A stretch of DNA of 64,000 nucleotides from an uncultured Lachnospiraceae bacterium (GTDB lineage: Bacteria > Bacillota > Clostridia > Lachnospirales > Lachnospiraceae), in assembly GCA_900316075.1 (NCBI GenBank), contig ONBT01000005.1, positions 18,759 to 82,758 of the forward strand. Direction: 5' to 3'. The translations under genes were made by a program, and so were the position numbers. This document shows positions 24,682 to 32,917 of the stretch, piece after piece. Under the pieces are notes generated by a model. That model made no database searches, was not told where the DNA came from, and saw only the letters and a list, made by a program, of their open reading frames with translations. Numbering within the stretch: position 1 is the first letter of the stretch; the number at the start of each line of letters is the position of its first letter.

Positions 24682-26913
24682 TTAATCATCGGACTCTTCT
24701 TCCGTCTTCGCTTCGCTGTAGCCGCACGAAGCGTCGGAGCAGACAATCCGGTTCCCCTTCTGTACCATATAACTCCCGCATTTCGGGCACTTCCTGGCGA
24801 CAGGCCTGTTCCAGCTCATGAAATCACAAGTCGGATAGTCTTCGCAGCCATAGAAGCGCCGGCCCTTCTTCGTCTTCCGCTCCACAATGTCCTTGCCGCA
24901 TTTGGGGCAGGCGACGCCGATCTTGATCAGAAGGGGCTTGGTATTCCTGCACTCCGGGAAGCCGGGGCAGGCCAGGAATTTTCCGTGAGGACCGAATTTG
25001 ATGACCATGTTGCGGCCGCACTTGTCACATTTTATATCGGTCACTTCGTCCTCAATTTTTACTTTTTCAAGGTCCTCATCGGCCTTCTTCACCTCGGCTT
25101 CAAAGTCGGGAAAGAAGTTCCGAATGATGGACTTCCAGTCGTTAGAGCCCTCTTCGATGGAGTCGAGCATGGACTCCAGGTTTGCAGTAAAGGACAGGTC
25201 CACAATTTCCGGGAAGGACTCCTTCATGATTGAGTTTACGACCTCACCCAGCTCCGTCACAAAGAGAGACCGCTGCTCCTTCGTGATGTAGTGCCGCTTC
25301 TGCAGGGTCGTAATCGTGGGCGAATAGGTCGAAGGCCGACCGATGCCTAATTCCTCCATGGAGTGAACGAGAGAAGCCTCGGTGAAGTGAGCCGGAGGCT
25401 CCGTATAGTGCTGCTTCTCGTCGAAGCCCTGGAAGTTTACTTTTGAAGACTCCTTGACGGAGAAAACTGCTTCATTATTGTCAGTTTCCTCTTCTTCGTC
25501 TTCCTTCTTCTTCGCTGCCCGGTAGACAAGCTCCCAGCCCTCGAAGGCCATGCGGGACCCGGAGGCAGAGAAGAGATGGTCCCCGTTCTTGACCTTCACT
25601 GACATGGTGTCGTAGCGGGAAGGCGCCATACGGCTGGCCATGAAGCGGTTCCAGATCAGCTGGTAGAGCCGGTACTGGTCCCGGGAGACCTGATCCTTGA
25701 CCTCGGAAGGAAGGAGGGAGGGGTCCGCGGGCCGGATGGCTTCGTGGGCGTCCTGGATATTTTTTCCGCCCTTGGCGGCAGTCGTCTTTTCGTTTAAGTA
25801 GTCATCCCCGTAGTGGGCAGAGATGAAATCCGCCGCTGCGGCCTTGGCCACGTCGGAGACCCGGGTGGAATCCGTACGGAGATAGGTGATAAGACCGACT
25901 GTTCCCCGGCCCTTGATGGGTACGCCCTCATAGAGCTGCTGAGCCACCCGCATGGTCCGGCTGACCGAGAAGTTCAGGGACTTCACGGCAGACTGCTGCA
26001 TGGTCGAAGTCGTAAAGGGAAGGGGCGGATTCTTGGTCCGGCTGCCCTCTTTTACGGAATCAATGGAAAAAGGCTTTCCCTTGCAGGCGGCCATCACGGC
26101 GTCAGTTTCCGCCCGGGTCAGAAGTCCGTCCGGGTCTGCCCCCTTGCCCAGATAGTTAAAGGCAATTGGCCTCTTCTTCCCGTCGAAGGAAAGGTTGGCC
26201 GCCAGAGTGTAGTACTCTTTCGGAATGAAGGCGGAAATCTCCTCCTCCCGGTCGCAGATGAGGCGCAGGGCCACGGACTGGACCCGGCCGGCGGAAAGGC
26301 CCCTTTTCACCTTGGCCCAGAGAACCGGAGAAATTTCATAGCCCACGATGCGGTCCAGAACCCGGCGGGCCTGCTGGGCGTCGACCAGATTTTCATCGAT
26401 GTCGCGAGGCTCCTTCAGGGAGTCCTTGACGGCCGTCTTCGTAATTTCATTGAAGGTAATGCGCTTATATTTTCCTTCCGGCAGGTTCAGGGCCGTGATC
26501 AGATGCCATGAAATGGCCTCTCCCTCGCGGTCCGGATCGGTTGCAAGATATACGGTGTCGGCGGCTTTCGCCTCTTTGCGCATATCCTTTAAGAGGTCCC
26601 CCTTGCCCCGGATGGTGATGTACTGGGGCTCGAAGTCGTTTGCTATATCGATGCCAAGCTTACTCTTGGGCAGGTCCCGGACATGGCCCTTCGACGCAAT
26701 GACCTCGTAATTGCTTCCGAGGAACTCCTTGATGGGCCGGACTTTGGTCGGGGACTCGACGATGACGAGATTTTTGGCTTTCTTTGCCGTGCTCTTTTTT
26801 GCTGCAGTCTTCTTTGCTGCGGTCTTTGAAGCGGCTGCCGTCTTCTTCGTTCCTGTTTTTTTTGCTGTCTTTGCGGCTGTGGTTTTCTTTGCCTCTGTGC
26901 TCTTTGCTGCCAT
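24682..26913 (-). CDS. topA: DNA topoisomerase I with histone H1-like N-terminal tail
   Basis: 743 residues. TOPRIM domain with E53 and DPDRE (126-130), catalytic tyrosine Y344 in YLRTDST, and three C-terminal four-Cys zinc ribbons (CDKCG...CPGFPEC; CPKCG...CEDYPTC; CPKCG...CSDASC). It relaxes negative supercoils. Residues 1-47 are a Lys/Ala/Thr-only tail (KTAAKKTAAKKSTAKK) like histone H1, absent from typical TopA. The substrate loop reads ESPTKVRPI where ESPAKAKTI is usual. Follows dprA by 40 bp. Confidence 0.97.
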   Translation of the reverse strand: MAAKSTEAKKTTAAKTAKKTGTKKTAAASKTAAKKTAAKKSTAKKAKNLVIVESPTKVRPIKEFLGSNYEVIASKGHVRDLPKSKLGIDIANDFEPQYITIRGKGDLLKDMRKEAKAADTVYLATDPDREGEAISWHLITALNLPEGKYKRITFNEITKTAVKDSLKEPRDIDENLVDAQQARRVLDRIVGYEISPVLWAKVKRGLSAGRVQSVALRLICDREEEISAFIPKEYYTLAANLSFDGKKRPIAFNYLGKGADPDGLLTRAETDAVMAACKGKPFSIDSVKEGSRTKNPPLPFTTSTMQQSAVKSLNFSVSRTMRVAQQLYEGVPIKGRGTVGLITYLRTDSTRVSDVAKAAAADFISAHYGDDYLNEKTTAAKGGKNIQDAHEAIRPADPSLLPSEVKDQVSRDQYRLYQLIWNRFMASRMAPSRYDTMSVKVKNGDHLFSASGSRMAFEGWELVYRAAKKKEDEEEETDNNEAVFSVKESSKVNFQGFDEKQHYTEPPAHFTEASLVHSMEELGIGRPSTYSPTITTLQKRHYITKEQRSLFVTELGEVVNSIMKESFPEIVDLSFTANLESMLDSIEEGSNDWKSIIRNFFPDFEAEVKKADEDLEKVKIEDEVTDIKCDKCGRNMVIKFGPHGKFLACPGFPECRNTKPLLIKIGVACPKCGKDIVERKTKKGRRFYGCEDYPTCDFMSWNRPVARKCPKCGSYMVQKGNRIVCSDASCGYSEAKTEEESDD

Positions 26914-26953
26914 TCGAAAAACAAAACTCCTGAAAATCTAAGGGAGACATCTT

Positions 26954-28066
26954 CTAGCACTTCACGTATTCATTCTTGAAGGCCTCTCTGAGAAGGCCCT
27001 TGTCACAGAGCTTCATGACGATGGACAGGAATGAAAGGGGCGAATAGTCTGTCTCCTTGCATGCTTCTTCCAAATTTTTCGGATAAAAATCGAAGATACT
27101 ATACACCACACGTTCGTCCTTTTCAAGGGAGTTATCGACAGAATTTTCTGAATTGTGTTCATCTGATACATTATTCTGCCGGGGCCAGACATGGTCTGCC
27201 GAGAGGCCCAGGAAGTCGCTGACCGCCTGTTCCTTCGAGAGAATAATATTTGCGCCTTCGTAGATGATCCGGTTCGTCCCGGCGCTCATCGGGTCGGTAA
27301 TGCGGCCCGGCACGGCATAGACGTCCCTCCCCTGCTCCAGGGCGAAGTCCGCAGTGATGAGAGAGCCCGACCGCTCCCGGGCTTCCACAACGATGACCCG
27401 GGAGGAAAGGCCGGAAATCAGCCGGTTTCGCGAGGGGAAGTTCTGTCGGAGCGGAGCCTGACCGGGCGGCAGCTCCGAGATCACTGCCCCGTTTTCAATT
27501 ATCTGATAATATAGGTCCTCATGCTTCTTCGGGTAGATGACATCCACCCCGCAGCCCAGGAGGGCGTAGGTCCGGCCCCCGGCTTCAAGGGCCCCCGTGT
27601 GGGCAAAGCCGTCAATTCCGAGGGCCATGCCGGACACCACCCCGATGCCGTTTTTCGCCAGGGCCCCGGCCAGTTCCATGGCCATCTTCTTTCCGTAGCC
27701 CGAGCACTCTCTCGAGCCCACCACTGCACAGAGGTCTTCCTCCGGACCGGGCAGGGTCCCCTTGTAGTAGAGAAGGTAAGGGGGATTATATACCTCAGAG
27801 AGTTTCGCCGGATAGGCCGGGTCGAAGGCAGTCACTAGGGAAATCTCTTTTTCCGCCAGGCTCTCCCACTCCCGGTCAATGTAGAAGGTCCGGCGGAACT
27901 GAAGCAGGCTCACCCGCTCCTTGTCCTTAAGGCCCGGGACCTTCAGAATCTCTTCCTCTGCCACCCGGTAGAGGGCCTCCTCACTGCCGAAATGTTTCAC
28001 CAGGCCGATTTTGACCGCGTTCGGAAGGCCCGGCACATTGGCCAGAAAATATTCGTACTTGTTCAT
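26954..28066 (-). CDS. dprA: DNA processing protein DprA
   Basis: 370 residues: short SAM-like N-terminal domain, Rossmann-fold core with the family signature (VVGSRECSGYG, GVVSGMALGIDGFAHTGAL, GCGVDVIYPKKH, SELPPG, FPSRNRLISGLS, VVEARERSGSLITA, VPGRI) and a C-terminal winged-helix domain (about 300-370). DprA loads RecA onto incoming single strands in transformation. It sits in the conserved comM-dprA-topA order; no uptake machinery is in the window, so competence itself is unproven. Confidence 0.97.
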   Translation of the reverse strand: MNKYEYFLANVPGLPNAVKIGLVKHFGSEEALYRVAEEEILKVPGLKDKERVSLLQFRRTFYIDREWESLAEKEISLVTAFDPAYPAKLSEVYNPPYLLYYKGTLPGPEEDLCAVVGSRECSGYGKKMAMELAGALAKNGIGVVSGMALGIDGFAHTGALEAGGRTYALLGCGVDVIYPKKHEDLYYQIIENGAVISELPPGQAPLRQNFPSRNRLISGLSSRVIVVEARERSGSLITADFALEQGRDVYAVPGRITDPMSAGTNRIIYEGANIILSKEQAVSDFLGLSADHVWPRQNNVSDEHNSENSVDNSLEKDERVVYSIFDFYPKNLEEACKETDYSPLSFLSIVMKLCDKGLLREAFKNEYVKC

Positions 28067-28104
28067 CGCGTTCCTCCATCTGTGAAAGCCAAAAGCCCAC
28101 TGTT

Positions 28105-28190
28105 CTTCCGCTTCAAAGCCTATACAGTTTTTTTCAAAAAGTCTGCTTCAGGGCCTATAGATTTTCTTTCCGGAAAGACTGCTTCATGGC
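28105..28190 (-). repeat. 36-bp degenerate tandem repeat, three copies, between comM and dprA
   Basis: Plus-strand units start CTTCAAAGCCTATA (28111), CTTCAGGGCCTATA (28146) and CTTCATGGCCTATA (28182), spacing 35-36 bp. Between the second and third lies the palindrome TCTTTCCGGAAAGA. Fills most of the 124-bp gap. Confidence 0.75.
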
Positions 28191-29783
28191 CTATACTGTG
28201 CCCTCCCAGAAGGACTTTTCCACCGTCCGGTAGCAGATGGCCTCATAGAGGTGGTCCCGGCGGATGTTCTCATCTCCGGCCAGGTCCGCTATGGTCCGGG
28301 CGGTTCGCAGAATCCGGTGATAGGCCCGGGTGGAAAGGCCCAGGCGGACGAAATTGTCCTTCATGAAGGCCGTGTCTTTTGCGGACAAAGGGCAGTACTT
28401 CTGAATCAGGGTCTGGGGGATACGGGAGTTATAGGAGAAGGACTCGCCCGCATACCGCTCGGCCTGGAGGGCATGGGCCATGACTACCCGCTCCCGGATT
28501 TCTGCCGAGGACTCTTCCGGGGCATCCGAAGAAGACTCCTCAAATGTAAGCGGCCGCACCTCCACCGAAAGGTCAATCCGGTCCAGGAGGGGCCGGGAAA
28601 GTTTCCGTATATAGGCGGAAATCTGGGTCGAGGTGCAGTGGCACTTCTTCCGGTCCGGGAAATAGCCGCAGGGACAGGGATTCATGGCGGCGGCCAGCAT
28701 GAAGGCCGCCGGATAGGTGATGCTGTCCCCGTCTCCTTCATAGGTCCTTATGAAGCCGTCCTCCAGAGGCTGCCGCAATACCTGCAGAGTCTGGGGCCGA
28801 AACTCGGTCAGCTCGTCCAGAAAGAGGACTCCCCCGTGGGCCAGGGAAAGCTCCCCGGGCCCCTTCTGCCCGGTCAGGGCCGCCTGCGAAATTGTATGGT
28901 GGGGCGCCCGGAAGGGGCGTAAACACATGGCTCGCTCCCGCTCGCCGAAGCGGCCGGCCAGGGAGTAGATTTCCGATATGGTCACAAGCTCCTCTTTCGT
29001 CACCGGGGGCAGAATCGAGGGCAGGGCCTTGGCGGCCAGGGTCTTGCCGCAGCCCGGAGGCCCTACAAGAAGGATATTGTGCATGCCGGCTGCCGCCACC
29101 TCACAGGCCCGCTTCAGCATAGCCTGGCACCGGATGTCGGCAAAGTCTACGGGATAGATTGCTTCCGGCATACTCATCTCATCTTCTTCGGGATAGACGT
29201 AACGAATATCTCCCATTTCAGTCATTTTTTCAACTAACTGAACATCAACAATTTCCTCTGTCCCCTCCGGCAGTACTCCATCCCGGAGAAAGGAAATCGC
29301 ATCGGAGAGTTTCTCCACCGGAACAAGGGTGATTCCTTCCATCAGAGAAGCCTCTGTTTGATCTCCGGCGGGTACCAGAAAAATTGCCGTGCCTGCTTCC
29401 TTCGCAGAAAGCATCCGCGGCAGGAGGCCATCCACATGGCGGACGCTCCCGTCCAGGCCCAGTTCCCCGGCCGCAAAGACCGGCTCCCCGGGCACCGGGA
29501 CAGCCCCTTCGGCCGTCAGGACCGCCAGGGCGATGGCCAGATCATAGGCTGTCCCGGCTTTTTTCTCCGAGGCCGGGGACAGGTTTACGGTGATACGCTT
29601 GACGGGCAGGGAAAAGCCGGAATTGATGAGGGCCGAGCGGACCCGTTCCTTGGCCTCCCGGAGTTCGGCGGATACGAAGCCCACCAGTTCGAAGCCCGGA
29701 AGGCCCGATGAAATGTCGGTCTCAACCTTGACCGGCAGGCAGGAAAGGCCCCTGGGCAGGGCCGAATAGATGCAGGAATACAT
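28191..29783 (-). CDS. comM: ComM/YifB-family AAA+ helicase (Mg-chelatase-like)
   Basis: I start at ATG 29783 (530 aa), behind AGGAGAG, because family homology begins MYSCIYSALPRGLSCLPVKVE. N-terminal LonC-like fold (about 1-170), AAA+ core with Walker A GPPGCGKT (241-248) and Walker B VLFLDELTEF, sensor motif NPCPCGYF, and C-terminal Mg_chelatase_C (about 430-525). ComM is a branch-migration helicase that extends recombination during transformation. First gene of a comM-dprA-topA-codY run. Confidence 0.95.
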   Translation of the reverse strand: MYSCIYSALPRGLSCLPVKVETDISSGLPGFELVGFVSAELREAKERVRSALINSGFSLPVKRITVNLSPASEKKAGTAYDLAIALAVLTAEGAVPVPGEPVFAAGELGLDGSVRHVDGLLPRMLSAKEAGTAIFLVPAGDQTEASLMEGITLVPVEKLSDAISFLRDGVLPEGTEEIVDVQLVEKMTEMGDIRYVYPEEDEMSMPEAIYPVDFADIRCQAMLKRACEVAAAGMHNILLVGPPGCGKTLAAKALPSILPPVTKEELVTISEIYSLAGRFGERERAMCLRPFRAPHHTISQAALTGQKGPGELSLAHGGVLFLDELTEFRPQTLQVLRQPLEDGFIRTYEGDGDSITYPAAFMLAAAMNPCPCGYFPDRKKCHCTSTQISAYIRKLSRPLLDRIDLSVEVRPLTFEESSSDAPEESSAEIRERVVMAHALQAERYAGESFSYNSRIPQTLIQKYCPLSAKDTAFMKDNFVRLGLSTRAYHRILRTARTIADLAGDENIRRDHLYEAICYRTVEKSFWEGTV

Positions 29784-29947
29784 GAACTCTCCTCTCTTCA
29801 AAAGGCACGGAAAATAAGCCATCTCAAAATCGGAGGAGACAGATCAAGAAGGGAAATTCGAAGCGGAAGGGAAACCGCTCCCGGTCCGGGCGGAAAACCC
29901 GGAGCAAAAAGAAATGTTCTTGATTTATATTAGTATAAAAAAATCCC

Positions 29948-29987
29948 CCACGCAAGCGAAATATGAAAAAATCATTTCGCATTGTGG
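29948..29987 (-). terminator. intrinsic terminator overlapping the end of the DUF5662 gene
   Basis: Minus-strand stem CCAC..GCGAAAT / ATTTCGC..GTGG, followed by GGGATTTTTTT. The 5' arm is made of the last codons and stop of the gene. The remaining gap to comM holds GC-rich hairpins and a diverged repeat-like TTTATATTAGTATAA. Confidence 0.7.
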
Positions 29988-30511
29988 AGGATAATTCTGC
30001 GGATATAGGAGAATGTGTACTCTTCCCCGTGCTCGGATAGCATGGTGAGAAGCTCTGTGAGAAGGGCCTCCGTCTCCGGATGCATGAGGTAGTGGGCCTT
30101 TCCCTTCTCGTAGTACTCGAGGGGGCTTTTGTCGGTGTACTTGTCCTTCTGGTAGGTCTTGCAGGCCGCAATCCGGTCCATGAACATCTCGACCACGTAT
30201 TTCACAGGCATCTTCATGCCGCAGATCCGGTGGTCTCCCTCGAGGGAGTAGTCGATCCAATACTCGAAGTGGTGCTTGTTCCGGCCCTTGTGGTGGAGCC
30301 AGGCTGTCGAGACGCCCGTGGCTTCCCGCTCGGCATTGTTGGGACTCCGGTCCCCCTGGAAGTACCTGGCCCCGACCGAAAACTCGGTGGGCGAATACTT
30401 TGAGAGGTCGTGAGTCAGGCCCTGCCAGTAGAGGCCTACGGCAAAGCAGTATTTCCGCACCAGATGCCTGTGGTGGGTGATGGTCTTGAAATGTCCCCAG
30501 GCCTTATTCAT
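29972..30511 (-). CDS. DUF5662 family protein
   Basis: 179 residues, soluble. Matches what I recall of DUF5662: HLVRKYCFAVGLYWQGLTHDLSKYSPTEF, then WLHHKGRNKHHFEYWIDY. The His/Asp-rich pattern (H17, H34, D35, H73, H79, H80) suggests an HD-like metal site, but no activity is known to me. ATG 30511 overlaps the stop of the preceding GH13-like gene (ATGAATAA), so both proteins are translationally coupled, hinting at a shared role. Confidence 0.75.
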   Translation of the reverse strand: MNKAWGHFKTITHHRHLVRKYCFAVGLYWQGLTHDLSKYSPTEFSVGARYFQGDRSPNNAEREATGVSTAWLHHKGRNKHHFEYWIDYSLEGDHRICGMKMPVKYVVEMFMDRIAACKTYQKDKYTDKSPLEYYEKGKAHYLMHPETEALLTELLTMLSEHGEEYTFSYIRRIILHNAK

Positions 30512-32438
30512 GGGCAGGCACGGCTTTCTGGATGGAAATTTTCTGTTCTGCGGCGTTCTCCCTGCTTTCCCCTGTCCTCTCTTTCGCAGGCTTTGTCTTC
30601 GGTCCCTTCCCGATCAGAACCGTGCAGGTTCCGCCAGGCACAATGGCCGCCTTCTGGTCGTGAAGAAGTTCTCCCTCAGCATTCCAGGCAAAGTCTGCCG
30701 TATTGTTCACGAAGTACCACTTCTTCCCCCCGGGCAGGGTGGGCAGGGCAAAGGTCTCCTCTCCGTAGTAGAAGTTGTAGAGGAGCATGACGTCCTCGTC
30801 CTCTTCGTGCCGCCCGTAGGCTCCCCCGAAGAGGATGCCCAAAGCCTTTTTCTCGGCCCCGATGCCCATGATCCAGGGCTCCCTCCCGTGGTAGGAAAGG
30901 TCGGGAAGGCCAGCGTGCAGGTAGTCGGAGAAGCGGACCGGGTCCGCCTGGGAAAGACAGGTATGGCTCTTGCGGAAGGCGATGAGGCCCCTCAAATAGT
31001 CCCGCATGGCCTGATTCACTCCCTTGCGCCCGAAGTCGGGCCAGCCCAGGGAATTGTCCTGGCAGTAGGGATTGTTGTTGCCGGACTGACTATTCAGGCT
31101 TCCGTCGCCGGAGTTTACCATAGGGATGCCCTGGGACACAAGGACCGAGAGCAGGGCCGTCCGCACGGAAGTAAGCCTCAGGCGGTTCGTGACCTTGTTC
31201 TTCGTCTCGCCCTCGTAACCGTTGTTGGCCGAGACATTGTAATTGTTCCCGTCACGGTTGTTTTCCCCGTTCTTCTCGTTGTGCTTGTCCCCGTAGGAAT
31301 AGGCGTCGTAGAGGGTCATGCCGGTATTCGAAGCTGCATAGTTCACAAAGCCGTAGAAGCGATTCTGCCTCCGCAGCATCTCGGAAAACTCGGCCGCGTT
31401 GCCGTCCATATGGTTCTGCAGGCGGCGGAGGGGATACTGGAAGCCGTCGTCGGTGACGAAGATATGCTTGCCGCCCCGCTCCTGGTTCAGAAGGTCATAA
31501 GAAAATCCGTTGTACAATATCTTCGTCCCGGAAAGATAGGGATTGGCCACAACCCGCTCGGCAGGAAGCCCGGCCCCGAGGAGGTGGAATCCGTCGATAT
31601 GATACTCACGCACCCAGTAGACAAGGGCGTCTATGAGCTCGTCGTCCGGAATCTTCTTTTCGAAAGAGAACTCGAGAATAATCTCCATGCCGAATCCGTG
31701 GGCACAGTCCACCAGTTCCTTCATGTGAAGGTCGGGGTCGCTGCCCCCGAAATAGGAAGCCTTGGGAGCGAAATAATACCCTGTCCCATAGCCCCAGTAG
31801 TTCACCGCATAGGGCTCTTCGTTCACCGTGACGGTCTCGCCCTCTGCATTCATCTCCAGATGGCTCTTGAAGTAGAGGTCCTCGAATTCATAGACCGGCA
31901 TGAGTTCTATAGCATTGAAGCCATAGGCCGCAAGGTCCGGAAGTTTTTCCATGAGCCCCCGGTAGTTCCCCCGGGACTTAGGTCTGACCCCGGGCGCCTT
32001 CATGGAAAAGCCGCGGAGATGGGCCTTATAGAGAATCATATCCTCGGGAGCCACATCGGGCGAAGAATTTTTCCAGGTGTATAAGGATAATGCAAATCCC
32101 CCGCGCACCTCGTAATTTTTCACATACCGCTCTTCGTCGGCCCACTTCTCCCGGCCGCATATGACCCGGGCGTAGCGGTCCGTTCCGACGCGGCCGTCCC
32201 GTTCCAGCTGGTAGGAAAGTTTTTTGAAATCGTATCCTGTGAGGGTAGCGGACCAGACGTGGCCCAAACGGCAGCAGGGAGGAAGGACAATCCGTTCCTT
32301 CTCCTCACCGGAAGCCCTGTCATATAGAAGAATGGCGGGGACTGAGTCTGTTTCGACGGGAAAGGTAAAGGTGCAGCTGTCCTCAAAAATCCGGGTCCCG
32401 AAGGTATAGAAATCACCGGTTCGGATTGTCTTTTTCAT
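30504..32438 (-). CDS. catalytically degenerate GH13 debranching-enzyme-like protein
   Basis: Start at ATG 32438 (644 aa); upstream codons only shadow the opposite-strand gene. Overall it follows GlgX/pullulanase-type debranching enzymes (YGFNAIELMPVYEF, VNYWGYGTGYYFAP, KHNEKNGENNRDGNN, SGNNNPYCQDNSLGW). But the four catalytic regions are altered: I is ILEFSFE (usual VVFNH), II is DGFHLLGAG (usual DGFRFDLA; nucleophile replaced by L287), III is ILYNGFSYD (usual GEPWD; acid/base replaced by N310), IV is NYAASNTG (usual NYVTAHDG; N371/T372). The frame is intact, so it is probably a maintained pseudoenzyme or carbohydrate-binding protein, not a decaying gene. Confidence 0.85.
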   Translation of the reverse strand: MKKTIRTGDFYTFGTRIFEDSCTFTFPVETDSVPAILLYDRASGEEKERIVLPPCCRLGHVWSATLTGYDFKKLSYQLERDGRVGTDRYARVICGREKWADEERYVKNYEVRGGFALSLYTWKNSSPDVAPEDMILYKAHLRGFSMKAPGVRPKSRGNYRGLMEKLPDLAAYGFNAIELMPVYEFEDLYFKSHLEMNAEGETVTVNEEPYAVNYWGYGTGYYFAPKASYFGGSDPDLHMKELVDCAHGFGMEIILEFSFEKKIPDDELIDALVYWVREYHIDGFHLLGAGLPAERVVANPYLSGTKILYNGFSYDLLNQERGGKHIFVTDDGFQYPLRRLQNHMDGNAAEFSEMLRRQNRFYGFVNYAASNTGMTLYDAYSYGDKHNEKNGENNRDGNNYNVSANNGYEGETKNKVTNRLRLTSVRTALLSVLVSQGIPMVNSGDGSLNSQSGNNNPYCQDNSLGWPDFGRKGVNQAMRDYLRGLIAFRKSHTCLSQADPVRFSDYLHAGLPDLSYHGREPWIMGIGAEKKALGILFGGAYGRHEEDEDVMLLYNFYYGEETFALPTLPGGKKWYFVNNTADFAWNAEGELLHDQKAAIVPGGTCTVLIGKGPKTKPAKERTGESRENAAEQKISIQKAVPAHE

Positions 32439-32481
32439 CCACTGCACTCGCTTTCTTTCTGCCAAAACGCCAATCCGTGTA

Positions 32482-32490
32482 AGTATAACA
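32482..32490 (-). promoter_or_regulatory. extended -10 promoter for the GH13-like/DUF5662 unit
   Basis: TGT-TATACT on minus, 44 bp before the start codon; no convincing -35. It is divergent from the DUF1292 promoter, whose -10 lies about 60 bp away. Confidence 0.4.
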
Positions 32491-32523
32491 TTTTTACTAC
32501 GAAAAGTGTGGGAAAAATTTGCC

Positions 32524-32552
32524 TTGAAAGAATGAGCCTGCCCGCTTATAAT
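32524..32552 (+). promoter_or_regulatory. sigma-A promoter giving an apparently leaderless mRNA (DUF1292 gene)
   Basis: TTGAAA (32524-32529), 17-bp spacer, perfect TATAAT (32547-32552). The start codon A is at 32560, 8 bp after the -10, where transcription should begin. No ribosome binding site is present. Confidence 0.6.
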
Positions 32553-32559
32553 ATGGCCC

Positions 32560-32907
32560 ATGAGCGAAAAAAAGACACCCAATACGGAAACCGCAAACTC
32601 TGCTCCCGCAGACATCTTCCCCATCGATGAACACGACACCGACGTCATGGTGACCCTGGACCTCGATGACGGAACCACCATGGACTGCGAGATTCTGACC
32701 ATCTTCGATATCGGAGAGCAGAATTATATCGTCCTTTTGCCCGTGGATGAAAACGACATCCCCTACGACTACAACAATGTCGTCATCTACCGCTATTTCG
32801 AGGATGAAAACGGCTCCCCCTATCTGGACAATATCCAGACCGACGAGGAATACGCCGCCGTCGAAAAGCGCTTTTCGGAGATTCAGGACCAGCTGGAGAA
32901 GGCGTGA
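32560..32907 (+). CDS. DUF1292 family protein (YrzB-like)
   Basis: 115 residues, very acidic. After a ~25-residue disordered Thr/Asn/Pro tail comes the DUF1292 domain: VMVTLDLDDGTTMDCEILTIFDIGEQNYIVLLPVDEND...VVIYRYFEDENG, with a C-terminal helix (EEYAAVEKRFSEIQDQLEK). Family members are small cytosolic proteins of unknown function, often next to ruvX/yrzL; here it stands alone between two minus-strand genes. The next in-frame Met (residue 30) would cut into the domain, so the leaderless ATG is the likely start. Confidence 0.9.
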   Translation: MSEKKTPNTETANSAPADIFPIDEHDTDVMVTLDLDDGTTMDCEILTIFDIGEQNYIVLLPVDENDIPYDYNNVVIYRYFEDENGSPYLDNIQTDEEYAAVEKRFSEIQDQLEKA

Positions 32908-32917
32908 AGCAACGGTC

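Noticed and set aside
30477..32084. 535-codon open frame on plus antisense to the GH13-like gene
   Set aside because: It mirrors the codon bias of the minus-strand gene, has no recognisable domains and no ribosome binding site.
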